DNA of 64,000 nucleotides from positions 1-64,000 of the forward strand of contig NZ_MUGS01000051.1 in NCBI RefSeq assembly GCF_002222055.1, given 5' to 3'. The stretch is from Flavobacterium araucananum. Lineage in GTDB: Bacteria > Bacteroidota > Bacteroidia > Flavobacteriales > Flavobacteriaceae. Shown here one piece after another: positions 25,601-33,548 of this stretch (position 1 is its first letter; the number at the start of each line of letters is the position of its first letter). A model generated the notes under the pieces. The model was not told the DNA's origin, made no database searches, and saw only the letters and a program-made list of their open reading frames with translations. The position numbers and the translations under genes are program-made.

Positions 25601-27735
25601 TCGCCGGCTCCTCCTGTAACGGTTGCAGTAGCCCAACCATTATTGCCTTCATGACAAGAAACATTTCCGGAAGTAAATGATAATTCTAATTTTATGGGTT
25701 CTGCTATTTCTTTTGTTGCAGGAATTGCCGTTACGAGATCTGTAGCATTATAAGTTCCCTGAACGATTCCGTTAGCATCTACAATATTTAGCGAATAGTT
25801 CCCTTTTGCAAGACCGGTGGCAGTATCTGTTTTATAATCTGTCAATACCTCCCATGAACTGGTTACCGTATTGTATTTTGACCAAATAAACTTATAGGGC
25901 AATCCATTATTTGCTGTTCCTGTATACTTAACACCTCCAATTACTGTCGCTTTTAAAACTGCATCTGACAATTTATTTGCATTTCCGGTAATAGGATCGT
26001 GATTTTCTGTATTACAAGAAATTGCCTTCGTTTCTTCTAGTGTAATTACTATTTTCTGCGGTTGTGTTAATGTTTGAGATGATTCAATAACAGAACAACC
26101 TGCCTTATTTGCATTTGTTGCAGTATTATTATAATTTTTGTCTGTTACAGTTAGTTTGTATTCTCCTTGAGGAACATTTTCTAATGTAATATTATAGGTA
26201 TTATCAGTCGTGTTATACTGACCTGTTGCCGGCAAAACAACTCCACTACTATTCTTCCATTCGTAAGTATAAGATCTATCATCATTAATAGTTCCGCCAG
26301 TTATTGCAGCTACGATTTTTCCGTTGGCTGCTCCATAAAAAGTTGGCTCATTTTTTAAGGTATAACTTAGAGCCAAAGGAAACAATGGCTGTGATATCGT
26401 TTTTTCTAAAACTTTATCAGCACCAAGTTTTATCTTTCCATCAACCAGGGTTTGTATTTTGGCAATACAGCCTTTCATATCCCTTACTTTAATCTTGTAG
26501 GTACCAGGTGGTAAGTTCTTGATAGTATGCGAATTGTTATTAGGGAAAGGAATCCAGGTTAATCCGTCGTCCAGCGAATAAGAATCATTGCCTGTTGCTG
26601 TGCGCGTTCCTCCGGTTGGTGCTATAGTTATAGTTCCGTCTTGTCCGCCATTACATTGTACATCTGTAGCACTTAATGTAAAATCTAATATAGGGGGCGA
26701 TGCTATTGTAAAGGTTGTAAGGGCATATAGATCTGCCGGCGTTACAGAAGTATTCAATCCATCTTTGAACCCTAATAATTGCAGCGTATAAGTACCTGCA
26801 CGTAAACCGGTAATCGTAAAATTTTTATTCGCATCAATTAATAAATCTCCATTATAATCACTGGGAGTACCGGTACCCACATCCAGTAAAGTATATCTTA
26901 ATTGTTCCCCATTTAATAAAATCCTGCTAAAGCTAAGTTTTATGGATCCGTCCTGACTATCGCTACAAGTGGGCTGAATGGATGCAGATGTTAGGATTTG
27001 TGGTGCAGATAATCGTATAGAATAGCTTACCGGAGTACTAAGTCCGGCAGTTTCAGTACAAGGTTTTATTCTAAAATAAATATTTTTACCAATATTTAAA
27101 TATGTTTTATCTTTTAAAATATCTACCGCATCGACTGTAATACTGGGTGCATTATTGTATTGAGGCAAATCTGTCCAGACAGTCGAAGTACCATTGGGCA
27201 GTAAAGTATACTGCCATCTGTAATAGTAAGCATCATAACCCGGAGTAGCTATAATTGTCTCTTTTCTATGGGTTGGTAAAATATCATCTACTACATCGGA
27301 GCGATTAACAGAAAATACAGGGTCAATTTTATAAGTAAATGTTATGTTTGACATTCTTGGAGAGTAGCTCCCGCTAAAACTGCCGGAAGGACAAAATGAG
27401 TCTACGCTTTTTGATACTGTACTATTTGCATCTGTTCCGGTCCTGAAATTCACAAAAGCATAACATTCTATAGAAACCGGTTTAGAGTTCCTATTAAAAG
27501 CAGCTATATCAAGATTCGCTTCTTTATCGCCATTATTACGAATATCTCTGGTATAAGCATCAGAGCTTGATCCGTCTTTATAACGAACCGTTATCCTAAT
27601 ATTAGAACTTGTTCTGTTTTTTACTCCGGCATTAATCGAATAGTTAAGATTCGAAATCTTAATTATATATTTCTGTTGCTGTGCAAAACCAAATCCTGAA
27701 ACCAATAAAATAATCAATAAGTAAAAATTCTTCAT
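22612..27735 (-). CDS. SprB-repeat adhesin-like protein with T9SS type A sorting domain
   Basis: 1707 residues with signal peptide ending GFGFAQQ. Residues about 30-240 are an unknown beta-rich head. From about 345 to 1560 there are around eleven SprB-type repeats, recognised by CxxGxxGxAxxxxxGG followed by YxYxW, such as VSCHEGNNGWATATVTGG. They are organised as a three-part unit (a SprB repeat, an NGRIVAEITGG repeat, and an SISCNTGNEFG repeat) that occurs three times. Two further repeats and a PKD/Ig-like domain (VGPDRTLCKDQNLDLDA) follow. The last 75 residues (TPNPSNGNFKAHITL to KKIIIY) are a type A C-terminal domain that directs export by the T9SS, encoded here by gldKLMN. It is probably displayed on the surface as an adhesin or scaffold. 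The gene starts 4 bases after its upstream partner. Confidence 0.9.
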   Translation of the reverse strand: MKNFYLLIILLVSGFGFAQQQKYIIKISNLNYSINAGVKNRTSSNIRITVRYKDGSSSDAYTRDIRNNGDKEANLDIAAFNRNSKPVSIECYAFVNFRTGTDANSTVSKSVDSFCPSGSFSGSYSPRMSNITFTYKIDPVFSVNRSDVVDDILPTHRKETIIATPGYDAYYYRWQYTLLPNGTSTVWTDLPQYNNAPSITVDAVDILKDKTYLNIGKNIYFRIKPCTETAGLSTPVSYSIRLSAPQILTSASIQPTCSDSQDGSIKLSFSRILLNGEQLRYTLLDVGTGTPSDYNGDLLIDANKNFTITGLRAGTYTLQLLGFKDGLNTSVTPADLYALTTFTIASPPILDFTLSATDVQCNGGQDGTITIAPTGGTRTATGNDSYSLDDGLTWIPFPNNNSHTIKNLPPGTYKIKVRDMKGCIAKIQTLVDGKIKLGADKVLEKTISQPLFPLALSYTLKNEPTFYGAANGKIVAAITGGTINDDRSYTYEWKNSSGVVLPATGQYNTTDNTYNITLENVPQGEYKLTVTDKNYNNTATNANKAGCSVIESSQTLTQPQKIVITLEETKAISCNTENHDPITGNANKLSDAVLKATVIGGVKYTGTANNGLPYKFIWSKYNTVTSSWEVLTDYKTDTATGLAKGNYSLNIVDANGIVQGTYNATDLVTAIPATKEIAEPIKLELSFTSGNVSCHEGNNGWATATVTGGAGDYKYVWFNTGSGIVDANKISQLILGTYIVTVSDKNGCSVTGSIKITEPQAPVVISYKEIFTPTFSGATNGRIVAEITGGTAFDGIENNGKLYNYEWKNSKGAVQTATAVLENGIYTITLNGVPADDYFLTIKDKNYNEATSQTINCSVLESKITLDEPDPLKVVFEIVRSISCNTGNEFGNATDTTPQDGQRDESQDGILVAHVFGGTPLASAVNNGLPYYFYWKKQQQDGSWVALPTITNETASNLSHGNYALNIKDRNGIMLGTYVNNVLTQEIDVTQMMQEPPKLSVTINHGDVFCNGGNDGWATAVPAGGTPPYTYVWSNEVKIDENTVLKAGTYVVYVTDFKECTTQASVTILEPKTPLAIKYTEVLNPSFYKATNGKIVVEVTGGTIFPDNTYWFEWKNSKGIVQTTTTTNFNDGVYTITLNGVPEELYSLTVRDVNYNAAKNKTSCTVANSVTALDDPDPLEVTFEVVRTISCNVSNEFGNETDVNPLDNQRDESHDGILVAHVKGGIQLKADKNNGLPYFYTWKKQKGNTWITLNDHDETAEYLSDGNYALNIEDANGIKLGTYVNNILVEEKDVTYYMPEPAKLQLSFTKFDVGCTTGDDGWAMAHVSGGTPPYTYEWTNGETTAEIKNITTNNYFVIATDAKGCVIQGSIFVGDPNGIFTTETVKNPTCYNGNDASIVLNVTGGNLPYSYVWNTGATTKDLNNLTAGNYEVAITCPDCCVYKKRFVLKDPEPVIVNVGPDRTLCKDQNLDLDATIADPKAKYSWTSTNGFSSSEAKINVSKAGTYSIKVTSGLGCIGTDEIVIKTSQTAISSEFLLSSQAYLDEEVILINTSSPFGESTNWVIPKGVKVVEQKEKYITLKFDATGVYSIGLQQTQGECYATYSKNITVEQRSTLPSAGGTTSQFIVDFIVTPNPSNGNFKAHITLENDSDVNLRLFSTTGQNTMIQKKESGKKKYEIDFETSLESGMYVLVLETGQQTLVKKIIIY

Positions 27736-27739
27736 AGGC

Positions 27740-29803
27740 TTAATATATAACTGTTAAGGTTTCTGTCTTTGCAGGACTATCGCTTTCTAAATTAGGAATC
27801 AAATGATATTCGTATTCCTGATTAATTTTTAAATTTTTATCTTCTAAAGTAAAAACAGTACCGTTTAATTCTTTCCATAAAGTTGGCGGCGTCCCTTTTA
27901 CATTTTTGTAAATACTTAATCCTATAACTTTATTCTTATTCTTTATGTAATCCCAGCTGAGTACTATTTTTTTATTTTCTCTATCCGGTATCCCTTGCAA
28001 GAATGTAATTATTTTTACGGGAGTAAAATTTAATACATTTACTGTAATCACAGAATGATCCAACGACGACCAGTTGCTTTTGTCCTTTGCCAGAATAGCA
28101 TACTGATACGTTTTTCTATTCTCTACCCTGTCATCTGTAAACTCCTGGATAGTGTCATTTATTTGTTTAATCTCCAGCCATTTTTCCTGTCCTTTTTCTC
28201 TTCTTCTTAAGCTATAGCCCACTACATCTTCACTGTAACTTCGGATCCATTTGAGATGTACTTTGCCATCTTTATTATCATAATCTTTGAAAATAGGTGC
28301 TGCTGGCGGGATTTTATCGGGTTTGTCTAAAACCAATATATCAGATAGATCTGAGATATTAAAACGCATATCTTCGGCAGCAAGTCTATAATAAACCTTG
28401 CTATTGGTCATTTTCAGACTTACACTATCCTTGTAATCATTTCCTACGTAGGATTGGTGGTAAATATCGACAAATTCTTCATCTGCATTATTTGCCTTCA
28501 AAATCCTGTATCCTCTTAAATCTTTTTCCTGATTGGGTTTCCATTTTAAGCGTACTACTCCAAGACTATCAATTACACCTTCGAGCCCTACTGGTTTTGC
28601 CGGAGGTATAGAATCTACAGGCTGAACCAACATACTCTGAGAAGTCAATCGCTGATTGTTTTTGCCTACTACTGAGATGGTAAAGTAATTGGACGGATAT
28701 AGATTTTCTTTGTAATTGAGTTTTCTTTGGGATGGAGGAATAATTTTAGAAACAACTTTGTAAGGACCTTTGTCATTATCTGCTAAATTTATCTCATATC
28801 CCTGAATAAAACCTTCTGATGCTGCAGGATATTCCCACTCCAGATTAACTTCGTTTGAGTTTACAATATTATAATCTGTAAGTCTTGCCGCAGTAACGAT
28901 AGCAGGTACTCCTGTTGCAGTAATGGGCTTTGTTACTTCTCCTTTTTCTCCAAATGAAGTTATACCATACAATCTGTATTGATAGACTTTATCGTTTACA
29001 CTAAGCGTATCAATGTAATACATCGTTTTGGACGGATGTTCGTCTTTATCGTTTAAATTTACTAGAGGTGTTGTTGCTATTGGACTATAGTTGATGCCGT
29101 CTGAAGATTTCTCTACCATGTAGGAAGTATAAATTCTTTTGAAGGTTTCATAATCCCAGGAAAGCAGCACTTTTTTATCATCAGGAATGGCACTAAAATC
29201 TGTTGGAGCCGGCAGAACGGTATAGTCTTTCAAACCTATCATATAAGAGGATTCTTTAACCTTCGGACTTTCAAAAACACTTACCTGATAGGCATAAACT
29301 TCATTTTTCTTTACATTAGTATCTACATATCCCCAACCTGCTTTTACAGCTCCGCTAAAACTCATATCAGCAGCATACAAAGCAAAGGTATAACGCTGAT
29401 CCAGCTCATCTGCCATATTTACAATTTTAGACAAATCGCCTTCTTTCGCCGCAGTTACCTCAAAACTTTCACCATAAATAGATTGCGCTATAATAGCGGC
29501 ATTATTATCTTTTTGTACCAGGTCAAGCCAGGCGTCCAAAGGTTCTGCAACAAGTGGTTTTGGAGTAAGAATAATTTTTTCAGGCTTGGATAAAACAGTA
29601 CCGTCCCGCAATATGGTGGTTCTGGTAACTATAAATCCTTTTTTATTTGCTTTTTGCCATTCGCTTGGAGAGTTAACAGCCCAGCGAATTAAAATTTTAT
29701 CATTTTGAGCTCTGGCATTGACCATGACAGTAGCACGTTTAGTTTGAGAATACGATAACGATATAAAAAATAAGAGTATAAAAAGAACCTTGATTTTAGA
29801 CAT
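27740..29803 (-). CDS. Secreted multi-fibronectin type III protein, first gene of the cluster
   Basis: 687 residues with signal peptide MSKIKVLFILLFFISLSYSQ. About five Fn3-like domains can be counted from conserved LSW/LEW/LKW strands and closing YRLYG, YRLAAED and YAILAKD strands: about 205-300, 310-400, 405-500, 505-598 and 600-687. The first 200 residues are a separate domain with AWLDL and GWGYVD patches. No enzyme motif and no T9SS sorting domain are seen. It is the promoter-proximal gene: a TTTG/TATTTTTG promoter lies just upstream, and only 4 bases separate it from the SprB-repeat gene. A structural or docking role for the larger proteins is inferred. Confidence 0.83.
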   Translation of the reverse strand: MSKIKVLFILLFFISLSYSQTKRATVMVNARAQNDKILIRWAVNSPSEWQKANKKGFIVTRTTILRDGTVLSKPEKIILTPKPLVAEPLDAWLDLVQKDNNAAIIAQSIYGESFEVTAAKEGDLSKIVNMADELDQRYTFALYAADMSFSGAVKAGWGYVDTNVKKNEVYAYQVSVFESPKVKESSYMIGLKDYTVLPAPTDFSAIPDDKKVLLSWDYETFKRIYTSYMVEKSSDGINYSPIATTPLVNLNDKDEHPSKTMYYIDTLSVNDKVYQYRLYGITSFGEKGEVTKPITATGVPAIVTAARLTDYNIVNSNEVNLEWEYPAASEGFIQGYEINLADNDKGPYKVVSKIIPPSQRKLNYKENLYPSNYFTISVVGKNNQRLTSQSMLVQPVDSIPPAKPVGLEGVIDSLGVVRLKWKPNQEKDLRGYRILKANNADEEFVDIYHQSYVGNDYKDSVSLKMTNSKVYYRLAAEDMRFNISDLSDILVLDKPDKIPPAAPIFKDYDNKDGKVHLKWIRSYSEDVVGYSLRRREKGQEKWLEIKQINDTIQEFTDDRVENRKTYQYAILAKDKSNWSSLDHSVITVNVLNFTPVKIITFLQGIPDRENKKIVLSWDYIKNKNKVIGLSIYKNVKGTPPTLWKELNGTVFTLEDKNLKINQEYEYHLIPNLESDSPAKTETLTVIY

Positions 29804-29836
29804 TAAGATGTAATTATTTCCATGTTAAAAAAAGCA

Positions 29837-29866
29837 CAAAAATAGGACTTTATATGGACTGACAAA
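29837..29866 (-). promoter_or_regulatory. Promoter of the surface-protein/toxin cluster
   Basis: On the minus strand, TTTG (29863-29866) is followed after 18 nt by TATTTTTG (29837-29844), an exact match to the Bacteroidota TTTG/TAnnTTTG pattern. The -7 element ends 33 bases from the ATG at 29803. The following genes start 4 bases after, 4 bases after and overlapping their upstream partners, so at least the first four genes should share this promoter. The rest of the 305-base gap is plain AT-rich sequence apart from the terminator at 30056-30088. Confidence 0.7.
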
Positions 29867-30055
29867 CAATTAATTACAAATAAAAAAATATTTAACTAAG
29901 ATTAAATTGGTTAATTTTTACATGACATCTATTTTAAAAAAAAAGACATTATAATACCTGAATTAAGTAAGAAAAATATTCAATCTGAGTAAATATTAAC
30001 AATATTAATTTTCTTAACTATTAATTTGCGTTTTCGCTATTGATTTATAAAAAAC

Positions 30056-30088
30056 AAAAAAGACTGTCCTACAAGAACAGTCTTTTTT
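30056..30088. terminator. Bidirectional terminator beside the 101-aa gene
   Basis: AGACTGT (30061-30067) pairs with ACAGTCT (30077-30083). It has A-rich sequence on the left and T-run on the right. It sits 21 bases past the stop of the minus-strand gene at 30109. Confidence 0.8.
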
Positions 30089-30108
30089 GTTTGAACGAAG
30101 CAATTGAC

Positions 30109-30414
30109 CTAAGCCTGAAACAAAGCTCCTTTATTATAATTAAATAACACCAGGTCATAAGGTACTAAAAGTGGCGCCACTTTCTCTGACGAAGCATTGA
30201 ATGTTATGCCGTTATGTTTTCTAAAAAGATAGATTTCTTTTAGGCAATTTGACAAACTTTGGTGAATAGATGTTGTAAAAGTTGGTAATTGCTTATCACC
30301 TATCAATAAATCAATTTGGTAGTTAGAACTACTTTTAGACAAATTGTTTCCTATTATTTTTATTGTAAATGTTGTTGCTTTCCCGTGTTGTTCACCCTGA
30401 TACTGTACTACCAT
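30109..30414 (-). CDS. Small protein of unknown function
   Basis: 101 residues, soluble, no signal peptide. It reads as an alternating strand/helix protein (TFTIKIIGNN, YQIDLLIGDKQLP) with no catalytic motif. It is a single gene with its own terminator, followed downstream by the promoter of the surface cluster. The coding look is good (no rare-codon stretch, terminator placed correctly), but I do not recognise the family. Confidence 0.65.
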   Translation of the reverse strand: MVVQYQGEQHGKATTFTIKIIGNNLSKSSSNYQIDLLIGDKQLPTFTTSIHQSLSNCLKEIYLFRKHNGITFNASSEKVAPLLVPYDLVLFNYNKGALFQA

Positions 30415-30756
30415 AATTCTATTATTAAAAGGTTATATTATTTTTTATGTCAATTTGTTTATAATGCAAATTGAAGAATTAAAGTTATGAAAAAAAAGCA
30501 AATTGATAAAAATATGCACCTAAATTAAATGTTATTTTTTTTCTATTTCAATTCCGTGAATTTTAGAGATAAAAAACACACCAAATTTCGGTTTTTAAAA
30601 CAATTAGCTAAATATATTCAATTAACTCTTTTTGATGATTGCAAAAGTTACTCATAAGCACGATTCATTTTTCTCCAACAGGGGCCTGTTTAAAGAAAGA
30701 ATAAAGTTGTGCTTTTTTTCTTAAATTTGAACAACTAATCCTAAAAACCTAAACTC
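30415..30756. other. Intergenic promoter region between divergent genes
   Basis: 342 bases, strongly AT-rich, no open frame of note. Near the right end TAAATTTG (30722-30729) matches the Bacteroidota -7 consensus for the gene starting at 30757, but no TTG lies at the right spacing, so I rate it only possible. No palindrome stands out. Confidence 0.45.
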
Positions 30757-31245
30757 ATGGAAATGCATTACTTACCTTTTTTTGCTTCGGCAATTATTAC
30801 TCTTGTTACGGGTTTCATCTGGTACAACCCAAAAGTCTTTGGAACGATCTGGATGAGAGAAGCCGGTTTGACCCCGGAGGCTCTTAAGAGCGGAAATATG
30901 CTTAAAATATTTGGTTTAACGTATCTTTTTTCTGTAATGATAACAATCGTCATTTCGGCCTTGACAATTCATCAGTCCGGTGCTGTAGGAATGGTAGGCG
31001 GCCCGACATTAATAGCAAGTGCAAAACCATCTTTCGCTGCTTTTATGGCCGATTACGGAACTGCTTATCGCACCTTTAAACACGGCGCTCTTCATGGTTT
31101 TATTTCGGGTTTATTTTTTGCTTTCCCAATCCAGGCGATCAATGGTTTATTCGAAAGAAAATCCTGGAAATATATTTTTATAAATGCCGGATATTGGATT
31201 TTGACTCTTACCTTAATGGGCGGAATTATTTGTGCCTACGCATAA
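30757..31245 (+). CDS. DUF1761 family membrane protein
   Basis: 162 residues with four hydrophobic segments, at about 5-22, 48-68, 108-128 and 140-160. The first shows the family's typical FASAIITLVTGFIWYNPKVFG followed by WMREAGLT. DUF1761 proteins are small inner-membrane proteins of unknown function in many bacteria. A terminator follows directly. The second Met, two codons on, is an equally possible start. It is a single gene with no operon partner. Confidence 0.85.
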   Translation: MEMHYLPFFASAIITLVTGFIWYNPKVFGTIWMREAGLTPEALKSGNMLKIFGLTYLFSVMITIVISALTIHQSGAVGMVGGPTLIASAKPSFAAFMADYGTAYRTFKHGALHGFISGLFFAFPIQAINGLFERKSWKYIFINAGYWILTLTLMGGIICAYA

Positions 31246-31260
31246 TCATAGAAAATAGAA

Positions 31261-31297
31261 ACCCGTTTAAAAATCGAAACTTAAGCGGGTTTTGTTT
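31261..31297 (+). terminator. Terminator after the DUF1761 gene
   Basis: ACCCGTTTA (31261-31269) pairs with TAAGCGGGT (31282-31290) with one wobble, followed by a T-rich run. It lies 16 bases past the stop codon. Confidence 0.7.
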
Positions 31298-31364
31298 AAT
31301 AATAACTTAAACCAGACGAGTTAATGTAAATATTACCTAATTTTGAAAAAATTAGCTCACACTT

Positions 31365-32519
31365 TTGAATACAACTTATTCTTTCGAAATCTACAAAAGC
31401 GCATCATTACTACCTTTAGAATGGAATTCGCTTGCTGTCGACAATATATTTTTGACCAGAGAATATCTGGAAGTACTTGAAAATTCCTGTCCGATAAACA
31501 TGATTTGTCATTTTATTGGAATTTTCGATGAACAAAAACTTGTTGGAATCGTTTTAACGCAATTTTTATTTGCCGAGAAACTCGAATCCTTTGGTGAGCG
31601 TGATCAGTGTTTAAAAACTTCTGTTCGTAATTTTGCCCTTAAAAACTTTGCTTCGCACGTATTATTTGTGGGTAATAATATGCTTACCGGACAAAATGCT
31701 TTTGCCTTAGACAAAAATGCAAAAGAATCAAAGGCTATAAAAACACTTCACAAAGCCATTAATCAGCTCAAAAAAGATTTGAAAGCAAGTGGCAAAAAAG
31801 TACACATTACGAGTATAAAAGATTTTACAGCAACAGAAATTGAACCTCTGCAAGCTGAATTCAAAAGCAATTATACGTTTTCGACCCAGCCCAATATGAT
31901 TTTTGAAATCAGCGAAAACTGGACAACAGAACAGGATTATATCGATGCTTTATCAAAAAAATATCGCGATCAGTATAAACGTGCCCGAAAAAAATCTGAC
32001 GGAATCGCTAAGCAAAAAATGTCTCTGTCTGATATCAAACAGTACGAAGATGTTATTTATGATTTATATTTTCATGTCGCCAAAAATGCTCCCTTTAATA
32101 CTTTTTTCCTGGCCCGAAACCATTTTAGCTTTTTTAAAGAAATTATGAAAGATGATTTTCTTTTTTATGGTTATTTCTTAAACGGAGAGCTTATAGGTTT
32201 TAACACGCTTATCAAAAATGGAAAAATAATGGATACCTATTTTTTGGGTTATGATGAAACAATTCAGCGAGAAAAAATGTTGTATTTAAACATGTTATAC
32301 GACATGATTGCCTACTCTATCAATCAGGGTTTTTCTCAAATTGTTTTTGCCCGTACGGCACTCGAAATTAAAAGCTCAGTTGGAGCAAAACCAGTAAAAA
32401 TGTATGGTTTAATTACACACAGCAATGCTTTGATCAACCATAATATTGCAAAACTATTCAACTATCTTGAACCAAAAACAGATTGGCAGGAACGAAGCCC
32501 TTTCAAGGCTAATTCTTAA
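31365..32519 (+). CDS. GNAT-like acyltransferase domain protein
   Basis: 384 residues, cytosolic. The second half has the tandem-GNAT pattern seen in the COG3146/acetyltransferase-6 type proteins: a basic helix (SKKYRDQYKRARKKSD), FFKEIMKDDFLFYGYFLNGELIGFN, and a DTYFLGYDE strand. These families transfer acyl or aminoacyl groups, but the substrate cannot be read from the sequence. The start is TTG at 31365: an in-frame stop lies 12 bases upstream and the next Met is far inside. A good -7 element, TAATTTTG (31338-31345), precedes it without a clear TTG partner. It is a single gene. Confidence 0.7.
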   Translation: MNTTYSFEIYKSASLLPLEWNSLAVDNIFLTREYLEVLENSCPINMICHFIGIFDEQKLVGIVLTQFLFAEKLESFGERDQCLKTSVRNFALKNFASHVLFVGNNMLTGQNAFALDKNAKESKAIKTLHKAINQLKKDLKASGKKVHITSIKDFTATEIEPLQAEFKSNYTFSTQPNMIFEISENWTTEQDYIDALSKKYRDQYKRARKKSDGIAKQKMSLSDIKQYEDVIYDLYFHVAKNAPFNTFFLARNHFSFFKEIMKDDFLFYGYFLNGELIGFNTLIKNGKIMDTYFLGYDETIQREKMLYLNMLYDMIAYSINQGFSQIVFARTALEIKSSVGAKPVKMYGLITHSNALINHNIAKLFNYLEPKTDWQERSPFKANS

Positions 32520-32612
32520 ATTAGCTCCGTAGGAGTGCACTATTTATAGAAATATTAAGTCCTAAATGTACAGCCTCACAGGGGCAAAATATTAAATAGT
32601 CAAAATAAAAAA

Positions 32613-33482
32613 CTAAGGAATTGCAATTTTCATTTGTTTGTGCAAAATATGAATTTCTAAAGCGCTTTGAGCCCCGCAATATTCTCCATCAATCTGAAAA
32701 TTTACCGGATAATCTGTTTTTATAGTAGCCTTATCTGTCGAAATAATCACAATATCATCAGAATCAATTGGCATATTACCAGTAATAATTTTGCCCAATA
32801 ATAACAAATCAAGGCTTTTCAGGATCACGAGCTCAAATTTTCCATCATTCATCATACCGTGCGGATTGATAATAACGCCTGTCCCGTACTTTTGAGAATT
32901 TGCAATTACAATCATTCTTGCCAAATGTTCGATTGTTTCATTGTTTGCCGAAATAGTTGCAACAAAAGGCTCTTCAGATTCTTTTAATGCCGAATAAGCT
33001 TGCAAAGCATAGCCCCAGAAGCCACGTAAGTTGCTTTCTTCATAATTCTTAACTAAGTTCGCATTCACGCCGATATCACTTAAATGAATGCTTTTTTTGC
33101 CGTTAATACAAATCATATCCATTTCGATATAATGATTCAGGAAAGCAATTTTTAGATTCTCCTCGAGCGTAGCAGGCAAGTTTAGATCGACAGATAAACC
33201 ATTTGCTGATCCGGCAGGCAAAATACCTATAATTACATCAAACTCTTCCATAGCTTCGGCAACCATTTTTATGGTTCCGTCTCCGCCCGCAACAACAATG
33301 CGTTCCGGTTGATATTGATTGTATAGGGCTTGCAGCTGTTTTTGATCACTTTTACCTGTAGTTTCATAAACTTCAAGATCAAAATTATTTGTGGTTGCAA
33401 ACTCCTCTACAGCCTCAATTAAATCTGTTTTATCAAGGTCTCCGGAAATAGGGTTTACAACAAATATGATATTCTTTTTCAA
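32613..33482 (-). CDS. YegS/BmrU-type lipid kinase (diacylglycerol kinase catalytic domain)
   Basis: About 290 residues from a TTG start at 33482, giving MKKNIIFVVNPISGD, the family's standard opening. The open frame continues to an ATG at 33545, but that would leave only 3 bases to the divergent gene and no room for promoters. The catalytic motif VAGGDGTIKMVAEAM is clear, followed by GILPAGSANGLSVDL (nucleotide loop) and SDIGVNANLVK. Such kinases phosphorylate diacylglycerol or sphingoid lipids at the inner membrane. It is divergent from an App1-type phosphatase, which would act on the opposite side of the same lipid pool. Confidence 0.88.
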   Translation of the reverse strand: MKKNIIFVVNPISGDLDKTDLIEAVEEFATTNNFDLEVYETTGKSDQKQLQALYNQYQPERIVVAGGDGTIKMVAEAMEEFDVIIGILPAGSANGLSVDLNLPATLEENLKIAFLNHYIEMDMICINGKKSIHLSDIGVNANLVKNYEESNLRGFWGYALQAYSALKESEEPFVATISANNETIEHLARMIVIANSQKYGTGVIINPHGMMNDGKFELVILKSLDLLLLGKIITGNMPIDSDDIVIISTDKATIKTDYPVNFQIDGEYCGAQSALEIHILHKQMKIAIP

Positions 33483-33548
33483 AATTTTATTTTTAAAGTC
33501 AATTAAAATAATTAATTTACATCGTCCATCTATAAATATACGCAATTA

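Noticed and set aside
23000..26700. Possible CRISPR-like array in the repeat-rich region
   Set aside because: The repeats are long, imperfect, in frame and encode SprB-type domains. No short identical repeat with unique spacers exists.
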